Shown: positions 1 to 8,149 of the stretch, one piece after another
Numbering within the stretch: position 1 is the first letter of the stretch
How the letters are laid out: each line of letters starts with the position of its first letter
Assembly: GCF_015595025.1 (NCBI RefSeq)
Contig: NZ_JADNRL010000009.1
Location: 1 to 64,000 of the forward strand
Reading direction: 5' to 3'
Source: Halomonas sp. KAO
GTDB taxonomy: Bacteria > Pseudomonadota > Gammaproteobacteria > Pseudomonadales > Halomonadaceae
DNA: 64,000 nt
Position numbers and translations under genes: made by a program
The notes under the pieces: generated by a model
What the model was told of the DNA's origin: nothing
The model's input: only the letters and a program-made list of their open reading frames with translations
Databases searched by the model: none

Positions 1-126
1 CTCGACCATGCGGAGTGAGACGGGCATTCTTATGGGTGTTCATCCGGGCCTCCTGGAGCGGTTGGTTGGTTCGCATCTCCAGTCTTCCGGGTTGGTTCCG
101 GATGAACAACCTATAGAGAGATCACA
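1..126 (-). mobile_element. Right end of an IS481-family element, cut by the window start
   Basis: These bases are nearly identical to the right end of the complete IS at 10305-11333; one visible difference lies in the terminal repeat, which reads GATCACA here and GGTCACA there. The minus-strand transposase start codon (41-43) and its first 14 codons are present, together with the AGGAGG ribosome binding site and the terminal inverted repeat ending at 126. The next bases, GCTACT, are the expected target duplication; the left copy is outside the window. The element interrupts a nagB gene. Certain as a copy of the same IS; its completeness cannot be judged. Confidence 0.93.
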
Positions 127-647
127 GCTACTTCATGGCCCAACACCTGTTCGACACGTTGAACCTGCCCCAGGAGAGGGTGCATCTGCCCGATGGCCTG
201 GCAGAGGATAGGGAGGGCGCCTGCGGGGCTTACTCCGCCGCCATTCAGGCCCTGGGCGGATTGGATATGCAGCTGTTGGGCATCGGCTCCAACGGTCATA
301 TCGGCTTTAACGAGCCCTACACCCCTTTTTCCAGCCGCACCCATGTGATCGAGCTCTCCGAGCAGACGCGACGCGATAACGGGCGCTTCTTCGACAACCC
401 GGACGAGGTGCCCACCCATGCACTGACCCTGGGTATTCAAGATATCCTGGAGGCCAAGGAGATCCTGCTGGTGGCGACGGGGCCGAACAAGGCGGAGATC
501 ATGGCGGAGTTGTTTCACAGCCCGATCGATGAAGCCCTGCCTGCCTCGGCGCTCAAGCAGCATGGTAAGGCGACCATCGTGCTGGATAGCGAAGCGGCGG
601 CGCTGTTGCCTACCTCTCTTCTTGAAACCCAAGCACTGGCGGGTTGA
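127..647 (+). pseudogene. nagB: 3' part of a second nagB (glucosamine-6-phosphate deaminase), disrupted by the IS
   Basis: The translation from 129 matches residues 81 to the end of the intact NagB at 9526-10296, including the GIGSNGHIGFNEP active-site segment and the C-terminal ALPASALKQH segment. The first 80 codons, which would carry the phosphate-binding ATGGT loop and the catalytic Asp, are separated from it by the IS and lie outside the window. An ATG at 135 could start a truncated product, but it would lack the catalytic base, so I call it a pseudogene. It stops at 645-647, one base before the GTG start of the next glycosyltransferase. An intact ancestor was therefore probably translationally coupled to that gene. 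Confidence 0.9.
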
Positions 648-648
648 A

Positions 649-2238
649 GTGAGCGTAGATCAGCTGACTACCTCCCCCTGGTTCGATGCCGAGTGGTATC
701 GGGCGCAATACCCCGATGTGGCGCTCTCCGGCCTGACGGCGGAGATACACTACCTGCGTGTGGGGGAGGCACTGGGGCGGCGGCCTTGTCCGAGTTTCGA
801 TCCACGCTGGTATCTGGCCGAGTATCCGGATATCGCTCAGGCGGGTGTTAGCCCGCTGTTGCACTTTATCACTCACGGCGAGACGGAAGGGCGTTTGCCC
901 TGTGGGCTGGAGGCCCAGCGCTGGGATTCGGCGCTATGGCGCCAAACGGAGCCGGTAGCGGCCTGCCTGCAGGCGCTGGAGGAGTTGCTGGGCGGTGCAT
1001 CCCTACCCGAGGCCAGCTATGCGGGGTTTGCCCTGGGGCGCTGGCACGCCTGGCAGGGGGAGTGGGCCAGTGCGGCGGCCTGTCTGGCCCGCCGTCCCAG
1101 CGGCAAGGGCGTGTTACCTAGCCACCATGGCCCCGAGTTGCTGACGGTGGAGGCCTTCGGGCGTAGCGGGCAGTTGAGCCGTGCCTGGCAGGCTCTTGCC
1201 ACCCTGCAGGAGCACGCCCCCGAATGGGCCGATACGCGACTGGCGGTGGCCAATCTGCTGGGGTGGCAGGCCGAAGCCTACCCCGAGGCTACGGCGGCTC
1301 AACGAGGCGAGTGGCAGCGACAGCGGCTGGCGTGGATCAATGGCGTATGGCAGCGACATGGCCTGGCGGAAGTCGAGCTCAAAGACCCGTCGGCTCCGCC
1401 CTCTTTGGATAACCTCACCCCTCATGCCTCACTCCTCACCCCTCACCAGCGCGAAGCGCGCTCACCCCTCATCACCGTCATCGTACCGGCCTTTAAGGCG
1501 GCCAGTACGCTGCCTACGGCGCTTGCCAGCCTGGCGGCCCAGCGTGGGGTGAGCCTAGAGGTGATCGTGGTGGACGATGCCTCGCCAGATAAGACGGCGG
1601 AGGTGGCCGAGGCCTTTGCTGCGGGCGATGATCGCTTTCGTGTATTGCGTCAGCCGCACAACCAGGGCGCCTATGCGGCGCGAAACCGGGGGCTGGCCGA
1701 GGCGCGGGGGGCGGTTATCACGGTGCATGACAGCGATGACTGGTCGCACCCCGACAAGCTCGCCACCCAGCTGGCGGGGCTTGAGGCCCATCCCGAGTGG
1801 ATGGCGTGCTGTTCCCACTGGGTGCGCTGTACGCCCGAGCTGATCTTTGGCCGCTGGCGGATGGAGGAGGGCTGGACCTATCGCAACGTCTCCTCGCTGA
1901 TGTTTCGGCGCGAGGTGTTCGAGGCCCTGGGCTACTGGGACCGGGTGCGGGTGGAGGCGGATACCGAATACTACTACCGCATTCGCGCGGCCTTTGGGGA
2001 GCAAGTCATCGGCGAGGTGCTGCCCGGCGTACCGCTCGCCTTCGGGCGCAGCGGGGCGGATTCACTGACCGCCGTGGGGGCCACCCACCTGATCACCCAG
2101 TTTGGCGGCGTGCGCGCCGACTACCGCGAGGCCAGCCAGGCCTGGCACCGTGCCGGGGCAGGGCAGCCGCAGCGGCTCTACCTGCCCGCTGAGCCTGGTG
2201 AGCGGCCCTTCGCCGTGCCGGAGGCGATGCGGCCTTGA
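649..2238 (+). CDS. GT2 glycosyltransferase with N-terminal YPDV repeats (copy 1)
   Basis: A 529-residue protein. Residues about 10-85 hold two copies of the FD..WY...YPD[VI]...G....HY[LF]..GE..GR.P module. Residues about 90-255 are an Ala/Leu-rich, probably helical middle. From about residue 273 a GT-A family 2 domain starts (TVIVPAFKAA, VVDDASPD, NQGAYAARNRG, HDSDDW as the metal/nucleotide motif). The GTG at 649 is chosen because it follows the nagB stop by one base and the protein then aligns with the paralogue at 11604. The linker (1416-1470) is low-complexity DNA with CACCCCTCA repeats and a GCGCGAAGCGCG hairpin, exactly where the paralogue carries a different repeat insertion. Substrate sugar unknown; cytoplasmic polysaccharide assembly is likely. 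Confidence 0.85.
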   Translation: MSVDQLTTSPWFDAEWYRAQYPDVALSGLTAEIHYLRVGEALGRRPCPSFDPRWYLAEYPDIAQAGVSPLLHFITHGETEGRLPCGLEAQRWDSALWRQTEPVAACLQALEELLGGASLPEASYAGFALGRWHAWQGEWASAAACLARRPSGKGVLPSHHGPELLTVEAFGRSGQLSRAWQALATLQEHAPEWADTRLAVANLLGWQAEAYPEATAAQRGEWQRQRLAWINGVWQRHGLAEVELKDPSAPPSLDNLTPHASLLTPHQREARSPLITVIVPAFKAASTLPTALASLAAQRGVSLEVIVVDDASPDKTAEVAEAFAAGDDRFRVLRQPHNQGAYAARNRGLAEARGAVITVHDSDDWSHPDKLATQLAGLEAHPEWMACCSHWVRCTPELIFGRWRMEEGWTYRNVSSLMFRREVFEALGYWDRVRVEADTEYYYRIRAAFGEQVIGEVLPGVPLAFGRSGADSLTAVGATHLITQFGGVRADYREASQAWHRAGAGQPQRLYLPAEPGERPFAVPEAMRP

Positions 2239-2310
2239 TACATTGCCGGTGATGGGTACCGATGTGGCCAAGCCCAGGAACCTGGCCAAGCGTGCGACAG
2301 AGAGGGAAAG

Positions 2311-3180
2311 ATGAACATGGACACTGAGCAGGTACCGCTGGAAGCGCTGCTCTCGATCTATCGGCTCCCCGAGGATCTGCGTGGCGAGCTGACGTTTGCG
2401 GCGTTGGGTGATGAGGCGCGTCTGGATGTTGCCTCGCCCTTTTTCCAGGGCGAGGGGTATGAAGAACTCAAGAGAATCGGCCTGCGTGATGCTTTGCTGA
2501 CTTGGCTGGATAAGCTGATGATTCAGCGGGCCGCTGAGGGGCAGCACCCCCACCGGGATGGCGTGCTGCGGCTGGGCGATGGCAGGGCCGTTGTGCAGTG
2601 GTTGCCGGAGGGCGCCGCCCAGGAGGCGGCCGACGCTCGCCGCGAGGGGGCGAACCTGCTTCCTTGGCTTCGCCGGGCACTGGAAGGGATCGAGGCGCGG
2701 GCAATAGACGACAAGAAGGCGCGTGCCGCTGATCCGGCCAACTGGCAGCGAGAGATCTGGCCAAGCCCCGAGAAGAATCGGGCCATCAAGGCGGTTCTGG
2801 CGGAGGAGGGGGAGCGCCTGGGCTTTCAGGTGTTGCCCTCGGGCCAGCGCGGCGAATGGCTCTACGATCTGATCTGGCGGCGGCTGGACGGAAACCGGAA
2901 CGTGATTGGGATTCCCCTGGCGGTGGAGATCGAGGTTTCGGATAGCCGGCTGGGGGGCATACGCTACGACTTCAACAAGCTGCTCCAGGCCCAGGCGGAT
3001 TACAAGCTGATGGTCTTCCAGGTGAAGACCCCGGATGAGGTCCAGCAGGCCTTCTAGCGTCTGGTGCAGTCGATCCGTGCCTTCCCCCACACCGATGACT
3101 GTCGCTACCTGCTGTGCGGCTGGAGCACGCAGCAGAATGCGTTTCACTATCAGGAGCACGCCGTAGACGTGGGGAGGTAG
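2311..3180 (+). pseudogene. Possible PD-(D/E)XK-like nuclease-fold protein with an in-frame amber codon
   Basis: From ATG 2311 (preceded by GAGAGGGAAAG) 248 codons run to TAG at 3055-3057. The same frame then stays open for 40 more codons (RLVQSIRAFPHTDDCRYLL...) to a TAG at 3178-3180, and this extension reads like real protein. The C-terminal half has EWLYDLIW, then VEIEVSD, then LLQAQADYKLMVFQV. This spacing of acidic residues and a central strand resembles PD-(D/E)XK nuclease-like hypothetical proteins; the fold assignment is my inference. The first 170 residues are unrecognised. Either the gene is a recent nonsense mutant or a product 40 residues shorter is tolerated. It sits alone between the GT2 gene and a mobile-element graveyard. 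Confidence 0.6.
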
Positions 3181-3316
3181 TGATCTTGCCCTTGAAGATG
3201 TCCATGACCACGGCGGCTTTGCGCTTCGCGGTCCATCGCTTGATGGGGTTGTCGTCGCTCATCCTGTCCTCCTGATGGCTGCACTATACCCTGTGCAGCT
3301 ATGGAGGGGGTCACTT
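3181..3316 (-). mobile_element. 5' relic of an IS3-type transposase OrfA with its terminal sequence
   Basis: On the minus strand, from ATG 3262, the product begins MSDDNPIKRWTAKRKAAVVM, the characteristic start of small HTH-type OrfA proteins of IS3-like elements. Similarity is lost after about 27 codons (GKIT), where the sequence meets the end of the broken gene at 3180. A ribosome site (AGGAGGACAGG) precedes the ATG. The plus-strand end GCTATGGAGGGGGTCA (about 3300-3316) probably marks the element terminus. The family call is from memory of this conserved N-terminus; no inverted-repeat partner remains. Confidence 0.6.
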
Positions 3317-3332
3317 CACTCTAAGACTGGCC

Positions 3333-3372
3333 ATCGCTGAAATGTCGGGTCATCGATAAATCAAGCACCTAT
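3333..3372. repeat. REP-like palindrome, long form, degenerate
   Basis: Reads ATCGCTGAAATGTCGGGTCA followed by TCGATAAATCAAGCACCTAT, a decayed copy of the long REP consensus best seen at 38776-38816. Confidence 0.6.
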
Positions 3373-3385
3373 GGGGTGAGAGGTG

Positions 3386-3436
3386 TGGGGCCGTTGATCA
3401 GCGCGGCCATATCGAATTGCCGGTGGGGCCGGTAGC
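3386..3436 (-). pseudogene. Relic of the 3' end of a TPR-GT32-like gene
   Basis: The plus-strand text GGGCCGTTGATCA..CGGCCATATCGAATTGCC is a near copy of 4851-4885, which encodes the C-terminal QFDMAGLINGPTH segment of the glycosyltransferase on the minus strand. Homology fades at the REP that follows. It is a leftover of a second copy of that gene, or of a local duplication; nothing coding remains. Confidence 0.7.
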
Positions 3437-3437
3437 G

Positions 3438-3464
3438 TTGTAGGAGCCGGATTTGTCCGGCGAT
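3438..3464. repeat. REP-like palindrome, short form
   Basis: TTGTAGGAGCCGGATTTGTC followed by CGGCGAT; stem CCGGA/TCCGG with an ATTTG-type loop. Same family as the copies at 11490 and 36016. Confidence 0.85.
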
Positions 3465-3507
3465 GGGTTTTCTATTGAGCGAGGCAAGTCATGAAAAAGT
3501 CTAACAG

Positions 3508-3610
3508 GCCATTGTCGAGCACACCGCTATCGAGCGGGTCAGCGCTGCCTATATTGGTCTGGATGTGAATAAAGACAGTCTCTCCGTGACGGCCAGCAAA
3601 TTGACCAATC
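3508..3610 (+). pseudogene. Possible IS110-type transposase N-terminal relic
   Basis: In one frame the DNA encodes QAIVEHTAIERVSAAYIGLD continuing VNKDSLSVTASKL. The YIGLDV.KDS pattern is typical of the first strand of the DEDD domain of IS110-family transposases. There is no start codon in that frame (TAA just upstream) and the frame decays after about 35 codons. The identification rests on a short motif, so it is tentative. The rest of the 3181-3640 gap holds only the relics and REPs listed here. Confidence 0.35.
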
Positions 3611-3641
3611 AAATTGGTGTTTGTGTCGAAAAATCTACGTA

Positions 3642-3944
3642 TCAATGGAGCTCGGTCTCAAAGTCTTCTTGGTGAGGATCTTGTGCCATTAGGCATTTAT
3701 CCTGTTGAACTTTTACTCGCTTCTTGTGCTCATCTTCTGTTTCTCCAGGGTTTCTTACTGGGTTCTCTTGGCAGGCTATGTACAATGGCGACGGGTTTAC
3801 GCCGGTTTTTTGACTCATTTCATGTGGTTGTGTAGCGCTTCGTCTGTTGATATTTAATTCCATGTCGCTATCTGCAGATATGGCTATGTTGTATGCCAAG
3901 GCAGTAGGCATGCTGACAAGTATTATGAATGAGAGCTTTCGCAT
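3642..3944 (-). CDS. Small exported protein of unknown function
   Basis: About 100 residues from ATG 3942-3944 (an in-frame GTG or similar further upstream is possible). The N-terminus MRKLSFIILVSMPTALAYNI looks like a signal peptide. The remainder is hydrophilic, with two cysteines (YIACQEN and QDKCLMAQ) that could pair, and a Glu/Lys-rich segment (GETEDEHKKRVKV). The DNA is clearly more AT-rich than its neighbours. The start overlaps the 3' end of the upstream gene by about 20 bases, so the two form one transcription unit. No family recognised. Confidence 0.6.
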   Translation of the reverse strand: MRKLSFIILVSMPTALAYNIAISADSDMELNINRRSATQPHEMSQKTGVNPSPLYIACQENPVRNPGETEDEHKKRVKVQQDKCLMAQDPHQEDFETELH

Positions 3945-4531
3945 GGTGAATCTCTGAAATCGATAATTTTTCTGGCTTCCCATGCCTCGGTTAATTTATC
4001 CGTATCGTTCTCGTTGGTATCCCCCTGGCTAACAATACCGACAACCTCGACAGCCAGGTTTTCAGTGCTTATAACGAAGTCAACAGCTTCGCTGTGTGCC
4101 TCATTCGGCATTATCTTGATGTTACTGAGGTTGAGCCTGTCTCCATATATCTCTGGCCATTGCACCCTGAATTTTCTTTTTCCGTAAAATCTCTCTACCT
4201 CTCCATGCAGAGGAAAAATTTTATTGATTTTGAAATACCCTAAGTTCAGGGGTACGGGAACGTTGCCAATGTTTCGTACTATGAACTCTACGCGTATGAA
4301 TCTTGATCTATCGTTCAGGCAGTAGCTATCGGTTTTCTCTGTGTCGATAAATAGCATGGGGTCCTTGTCGCCTCGAATATAAAACCAAAGTCCAGCGGAT
4401 GCGATGGCTATTATTGTGATAACGGCCAGAATCATGTCAATGTATAACTTTGAAATATGAGGTCTGTTACATATTTTCCTAATGCTGTTTTTGACAGCAT
4501 GAGATTCGGGTGGTGTAAGATTCGAAGCCAA
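3923..4531 (-). CDS. Single-pass membrane protein of unknown function
   Basis: A 202-residue product from a TTG at 4529-4531, chosen because AGAAGG lies eight bases upstream and no in-frame ATG precedes the membrane helix. Residues about 33-51 (MILAVITIIAIASAGLWFYI) form one transmembrane segment with a short Lys/Arg-rich cytoplasmic N-terminus. The remaining 150 residues, probably periplasmic, are beta-rich in appearance (FIRVEFIVRNIGNVPVPLNL). AT-rich composition and lack of recognisable family suggest acquired DNA. It is followed by, and overlaps, the small exported protein gene. Confidence 0.65.
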   Translation of the reverse strand: MASNLTPPESHAVKNSIRKICNRPHISKLYIDMILAVITIIAIASAGLWFYIRGDKDPMLFIDTEKTDSYCLNDRSRFIRVEFIVRNIGNVPVPLNLGYFKINKIFPLHGEVERFYGKRKFRVQWPEIYGDRLNLSNIKIMPNEAHSEAVDFVISTENLAVEVVGIVSQGDTNENDTDKLTEAWEARKIIDFRDSPCESSHS

Positions 4532-4729
4532 GATATGAACCTTCTTTTGTATGTTCTTCTGAATCAGGATAGTCCATCAGTCTCGCGATTGATTATGAAA
4601 AATTTAGTGCTTAACCCGAGGTGCTGTGTGATTGTTTGGCACGTTGATCTGATAGGATGATGCAACTGTATGATCTATAAAGGTCCAGGCTGTATTCCCA
4701 CGGTCCGGTACGAGGGAGGGGAGATGTCA

Positions 4730-4826
4730 ATCGCCGAGATGTCGGACCACCGATACATCGGGCTCCCACAACAAATCGGGCGATCGGCGCCGAGGCGTAA
4801 AATCGCCCGATAAATCGGGCTCCTAC
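4730..4826. repeat. Two REP-like palindromes (one long, one short)
   Basis: Long form at 4730-4770 (ATCGCCGAGATGTCGGACCA, then CCGATACATCGGGCTCCCAC) and short form at 4802-4826 (ATCGCCCGATAAATCGGGCT, then CCTAC), the latter abutting the stop codon of the minus-strand glycosyltransferase at 4823. The rest of 4532-4729 shows no gene; it is AT-rich and may hold the promoter of the two small minus-strand genes. Confidence 0.85.
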
Positions 4827-7768
4827 GGGGAGGGGTGTGTTGGGCCGTTGATCAACCCGGCCATATCGAATTGCCCGGTGGGGGTGGTGGCGTTCCAGTA
4901 GCCGCGGGTCTTCTTATGGGGCAGGGGAATGTGGATCTGGATCTCTCGGCGCACCCGATAGGCGGGCAGAACGGCAACCCGCTGCCCTGGGGTGTCTGGG
5001 TCGCCGTTGAGCAGGTGATGGGCTACGGCGCGGGTAAGTAGGCCGGGCCCGGTCTTGCTCCAGGTGGTTTCGCTGTCGCGGCTGAGTATCGCTTCAACCG
5101 CCAGCTCGGAGGCGAGGATAATGGCGGGGTGACCGGGCACGCAGGCGATTACATTATTGCCCAGAATATCGAAGGGTTCGCGGAAGCAGACCAGGTCGGC
5201 ATCGCTGGGTAGCAGAGCTTCCAGACGGCCGGAGAGGCGGTCGTCGGCATCCACGTAGATGCCACCGTGGTGGCGCAGATAACAGAGCCGCAGCAGGTCG
5301 GCTGATTCGGCCACGTTGCTGGCCCGCTGAAAGGCCTGAGCGTAGACGGCACCGAAGGTATCGTGTAGCCAGGCACTGGCTTCAGCCTTGTTGAAGCGTT
5401 GGTAGTCAAAGCCGGGCACATCGTGCCAGCTGGTCATGATCTCTGTTACGGCTTCCGGTGGGGTGGGGGCATCCCAGTATTGAAAGATCCGGCGCGGTAT
5501 CGGTGAGAAGCCGTCAAGCGCCGGCCTGTGCTGAACATGGCGACGAATCACCGGGCTGGCAGCATTGATATAGCGCATGGCCAGGGCGGCCTCATGATCG
5601 CCCGGGGGCAGGGCGCGGCGCTCCCGTCGAAGCAGCGAGAGGTCGGTCATCAGGTTGCCGATCACGCTGGGCGCCAGGTGGCCTGAGGCGAGGCGTTGGT
5701 GCTGGCCGCGGCGTTGGGCCTCTTGAATCAACTTGCTGGCGGCGGTTTCGTCCTCCTGCAGTATCAATACACGTAGATAGGTGTCCAGCAAGCCGTTGCT
5801 ATGCAGCCGGTTGCGAACGTTATCTAGCGCGCTACGGGTGTCGTCAAGGCTGCCGGTTTCCAGCAGTATTTCCAGGCGCAGGCGTAGTGCTTGATGACGT
5901 TGGGCTGCCGGCAGGGGAGTGTCGAGTATCGCCAAGGCCGTTGAAGGGTAGCCAGCATCCATCGCCAGCCTGGCGTGTAGCACCGGGAGACCGGGGTCGC
6001 TTGGCCAACGACGGCGGCATAGGCGAAGGTAGCGTAGGCCCAGGCGGTAGTGTCTGGCGCTTCTGAGCAGATTGGCCAGCTCGCGTGCCTCGGGCAGGGA
6101 GCGCTGCTGCCTGGGAGTGTCGAGATGGAAGTCCAGCGCGGCCTGGGCACCCTCGGCGTGCTGAATAAATTGTGCCCTCAAGGCGGGCTGCTGGTGCGCG
6201 GGGATATGGCGCAGAAGCCGCTGGCCAAGTGCTTGTGCCTGGCTGATATCCAGGTGCGCCATGGCCTTGTTGAATAGCGCGCGGGCCACCGTCGGGTGTT
6301 TGGGGCCTTCGGCGAGAATGCTGCTCAGGGCCAGGTGGGCGATGTCGTGACGATCAAGGCGCTCGGCCAGCATGAATAGTGCCAGTTTGTCGCCCTCCCC
6401 GAGGCGTTCGGCTAGCGGCTGCACCAGCCCCAGCGTATCTTGGCAGGCCGTTGCCTGGGTGCTAGTGGAGGCCAGCTTGGCGGCATGTAGCAGCTCGGCC
6501 GCGTCGTTCAGTGTCAGTGCAGGCTTGGCCCGGGCTGCATCCAACAGGGCCGGCAGCGGCGAAGTATCGCCCCGCTCAACGGCGACATCCTGAAGCAATG
6601 TTAGCCGCTCCAGGCGCGCCTGACGGTGTTCGGGGTCAAGGGCCAGCAGGCGTTCGATGGTAGCCAGTGCGGCCTGTGTGCGCCCGTGGCTTTTATAGAA
6701 GCGGCTGGCGGTCAGCAGCACATTAGGGGTGTCGGCGTAGTGCTGGCGTAGCTGGCGCAGGGTATTCAGTGCCTGGCGAGTCTGGCCGCTCTCCTGTTGT
6801 AGCCTGAAGTGCAGTAGCAGCAGGCCGAGCTGCTCGGGTAAGGCGCTCAGGGCCTGGTCCAGAAGCTCCACTGCCTGCTCGGTCTCGCCGGCATTGGCCA
6901 GCAGCTGGGCATACTGCTGATGCAGCGAGGAGTTATTGCGGTGTGCATGGGCCGGATGCAACTGCACCGCTTCGCGGGCGCGTTCAAGCGCCAGCTCACG
7001 CTTGCCTTGCTGGTTCGTGGCCTGAATCCACAGGTGGCGGAGGATCGGCGAGGTGGCGCCATCGGCCAGGGCCTGCCCGGCGACGCGCTCGGCCAGGGCG
7101 GGGCTGCCCGCGGCCAGGGCGCTGCGCGCCTGTCTGATGGCCAGGGCCTGAGCCAGACTGCTGCGTAGCGCCAGCGCCTTCTGGTGCTCGGGCTCGCTGT
7201 TCAACATGTGCTGGGCTACTGCCAGCGCGGCCCGTGTACGGCCGTGACTCTGATAGAAGCGGGCAATACTCAGCAGCACGTTAATGTTATCGAACTGGAG
7301 CCGGCGTAGCTGGCGCAGGGCATCGAGCGCCTGGCCGAGGCGGCCCACTTTGGGCAACAGTTTGATCTGCAATAGCTGCAAGCCGATATCGTCGGGTTTG
7401 ACGGCCAGGGCCTGCTCCAGCCAAGCCACTGCCTGCTCGGTCTCGCCGGAATTGTCCAGCAGCTGGGCATACTGCTGATGTAGCGAGGAGTTGCTGCGAT
7501 GCGCATGGACCGGATGCAACTGCACCGCTTCGCGGGCGCGTTCAAGTGCCATCTCACGCTTGCCCTGTGCATTGGTGGCCTGAATCCACAGGCGGCGGAG
7601 GATGGGCGAGCTTGCGCCATCGGCCAGGGCCTGCTCGGCGAGGCGTTCGGCCAGGGCGGAGTCGCCTTCGGCCAGAACGCGGCGGACCCGCTTGACGGGT
7701 GGCTCCTTGGGAGCCTTGGCTTCGGGCTGGTGAGTATCGAGTGGAGAAATGGATGAGTCTGTTGGCAT
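4823..7768 (-). CDS. TPR-repeat protein with C-terminal GT32-type glycosyltransferase domain
   Basis: About 981 residues. The start is ATG 7768, with AGGG five bases upstream; a TTG 15 bases earlier is the alternative. Residues about 35-205 and 215-390 are near-identical tandem copies of a TPR block (both contain LWIQATN, REAVQLHP.HAHR, NSSLHQQYAQLL, GETEQAV). Degenerate TPRs continue to about residue 690. The last 230 residues carry IPRRIFQYWD, SNVAESADLLRLCYL and HGGIYVDADDR, the fold and DXD signature of the GT32 / capsular sugar-transferase group. It is transcribed opposite to the flanking genes. Sugar specificity is unknown; the TPRs probably recruit it to a polysaccharide or protein complex. 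Confidence 0.85.
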   Translation of the reverse strand: MPTDSSISPLDTHQPEAKAPKEPPVKRVRRVLAEGDSALAERLAEQALADGASSPILRRLWIQATNAQGKREMALERAREAVQLHPVHAHRSNSSLHQQYAQLLDNSGETEQAVAWLEQALAVKPDDIGLQLLQIKLLPKVGRLGQALDALRQLRRLQFDNINVLLSIARFYQSHGRTRAALAVAQHMLNSEPEHQKALALRSSLAQALAIRQARSALAAGSPALAERVAGQALADGATSPILRHLWIQATNQQGKRELALERAREAVQLHPAHAHRNNSSLHQQYAQLLANAGETEQAVELLDQALSALPEQLGLLLLHFRLQQESGQTRQALNTLRQLRQHYADTPNVLLTASRFYKSHGRTQAALATIERLLALDPEHRQARLERLTLLQDVAVERGDTSPLPALLDAARAKPALTLNDAAELLHAAKLASTSTQATACQDTLGLVQPLAERLGEGDKLALFMLAERLDRHDIAHLALSSILAEGPKHPTVARALFNKAMAHLDISQAQALGQRLLRHIPAHQQPALRAQFIQHAEGAQAALDFHLDTPRQQRSLPEARELANLLRSARHYRLGLRYLRLCRRRWPSDPGLPVLHARLAMDAGYPSTALAILDTPLPAAQRHQALRLRLEILLETGSLDDTRSALDNVRNRLHSNGLLDTYLRVLILQEDETAASKLIQEAQRRGQHQRLASGHLAPSVIGNLMTDLSLLRRERRALPPGDHEAALAMRYINAASPVIRRHVQHRPALDGFSPIPRRIFQYWDAPTPPEAVTEIMTSWHDVPGFDYQRFNKAEASAWLHDTFGAVYAQAFQRASNVAESADLLRLCYLRHHGGIYVDADDRLSGRLEALLPSDADLVCFREPFDILGNNVIACVPGHPAIILASELAVEAILSRDSETTWSKTGPGLLTRAVAHHLLNGDPDTPGQRVAVLPAYRVRREIQIHIPLPHKKTRGYWNATTPTGQFDMAGLINGPTHPSP

Positions 7769-7849
7769 GCTGGCCCTATGCAAAAGAAAATGTCGTTAAA
7801 TCAATGGTACTAATATACATCAAACAGGGTGGTACCTTGGGCATGAGCT

Positions 7850-7929
7850 TGCCCGATAAATCGGGCTCCTACGAGGTGGCTAGCGGTATCGACAACATAA
7901 AGGAACCCCGATGAATCGGGTGGCTACGA
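7850..7929. repeat. REP-like palindromes, one good and one decayed
   Basis: Good short form at 7850-7873 (TGCCCGATAAATCGGGCTCC, then TACG); a decayed copy near 7903-7929 (CCCCGATGAATCGGGTGGCT). Further fragments (8059-8096, GGGAGCCTGG.. and GCTGGATTTATCCTGC) are too degenerate to delimit. The gap 7769-8149 otherwise holds only the leader of glmM, with AAAGG seven bases before its ATG. Confidence 0.7.
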
Positions 7930-8149
7930 GATGGTCAGGTAGGGTGACGAGCGCCATCGATAACATGATGAATCACTGAGAAATAAGTCTCCTACGAGAT
8001 GGGCGGGAGTTAGCCTCATTGCCAATATTAAGAATCATCGATGAATTGGACTTCTGTGGGAGCCTGGTGAGTCACTGGTGTTGTGCGAGCTGGATTTATC
8101 CTGCTATGGGTTAGCTGGGAACGCAATATGAACCAACAAAGGTAAGTGT

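Noticed and set aside
3427..3440. Second ops-like sequence (GGCCGGTAGCGTTG)
   Set aside because: Imperfect, lies in a relic of a coding region and is followed by no operon.
3614..3835. 73-codon plus-strand open frame
   Set aside because: Antisense to the small exported protein, which has a signal peptide and an overlapping upstream partner.
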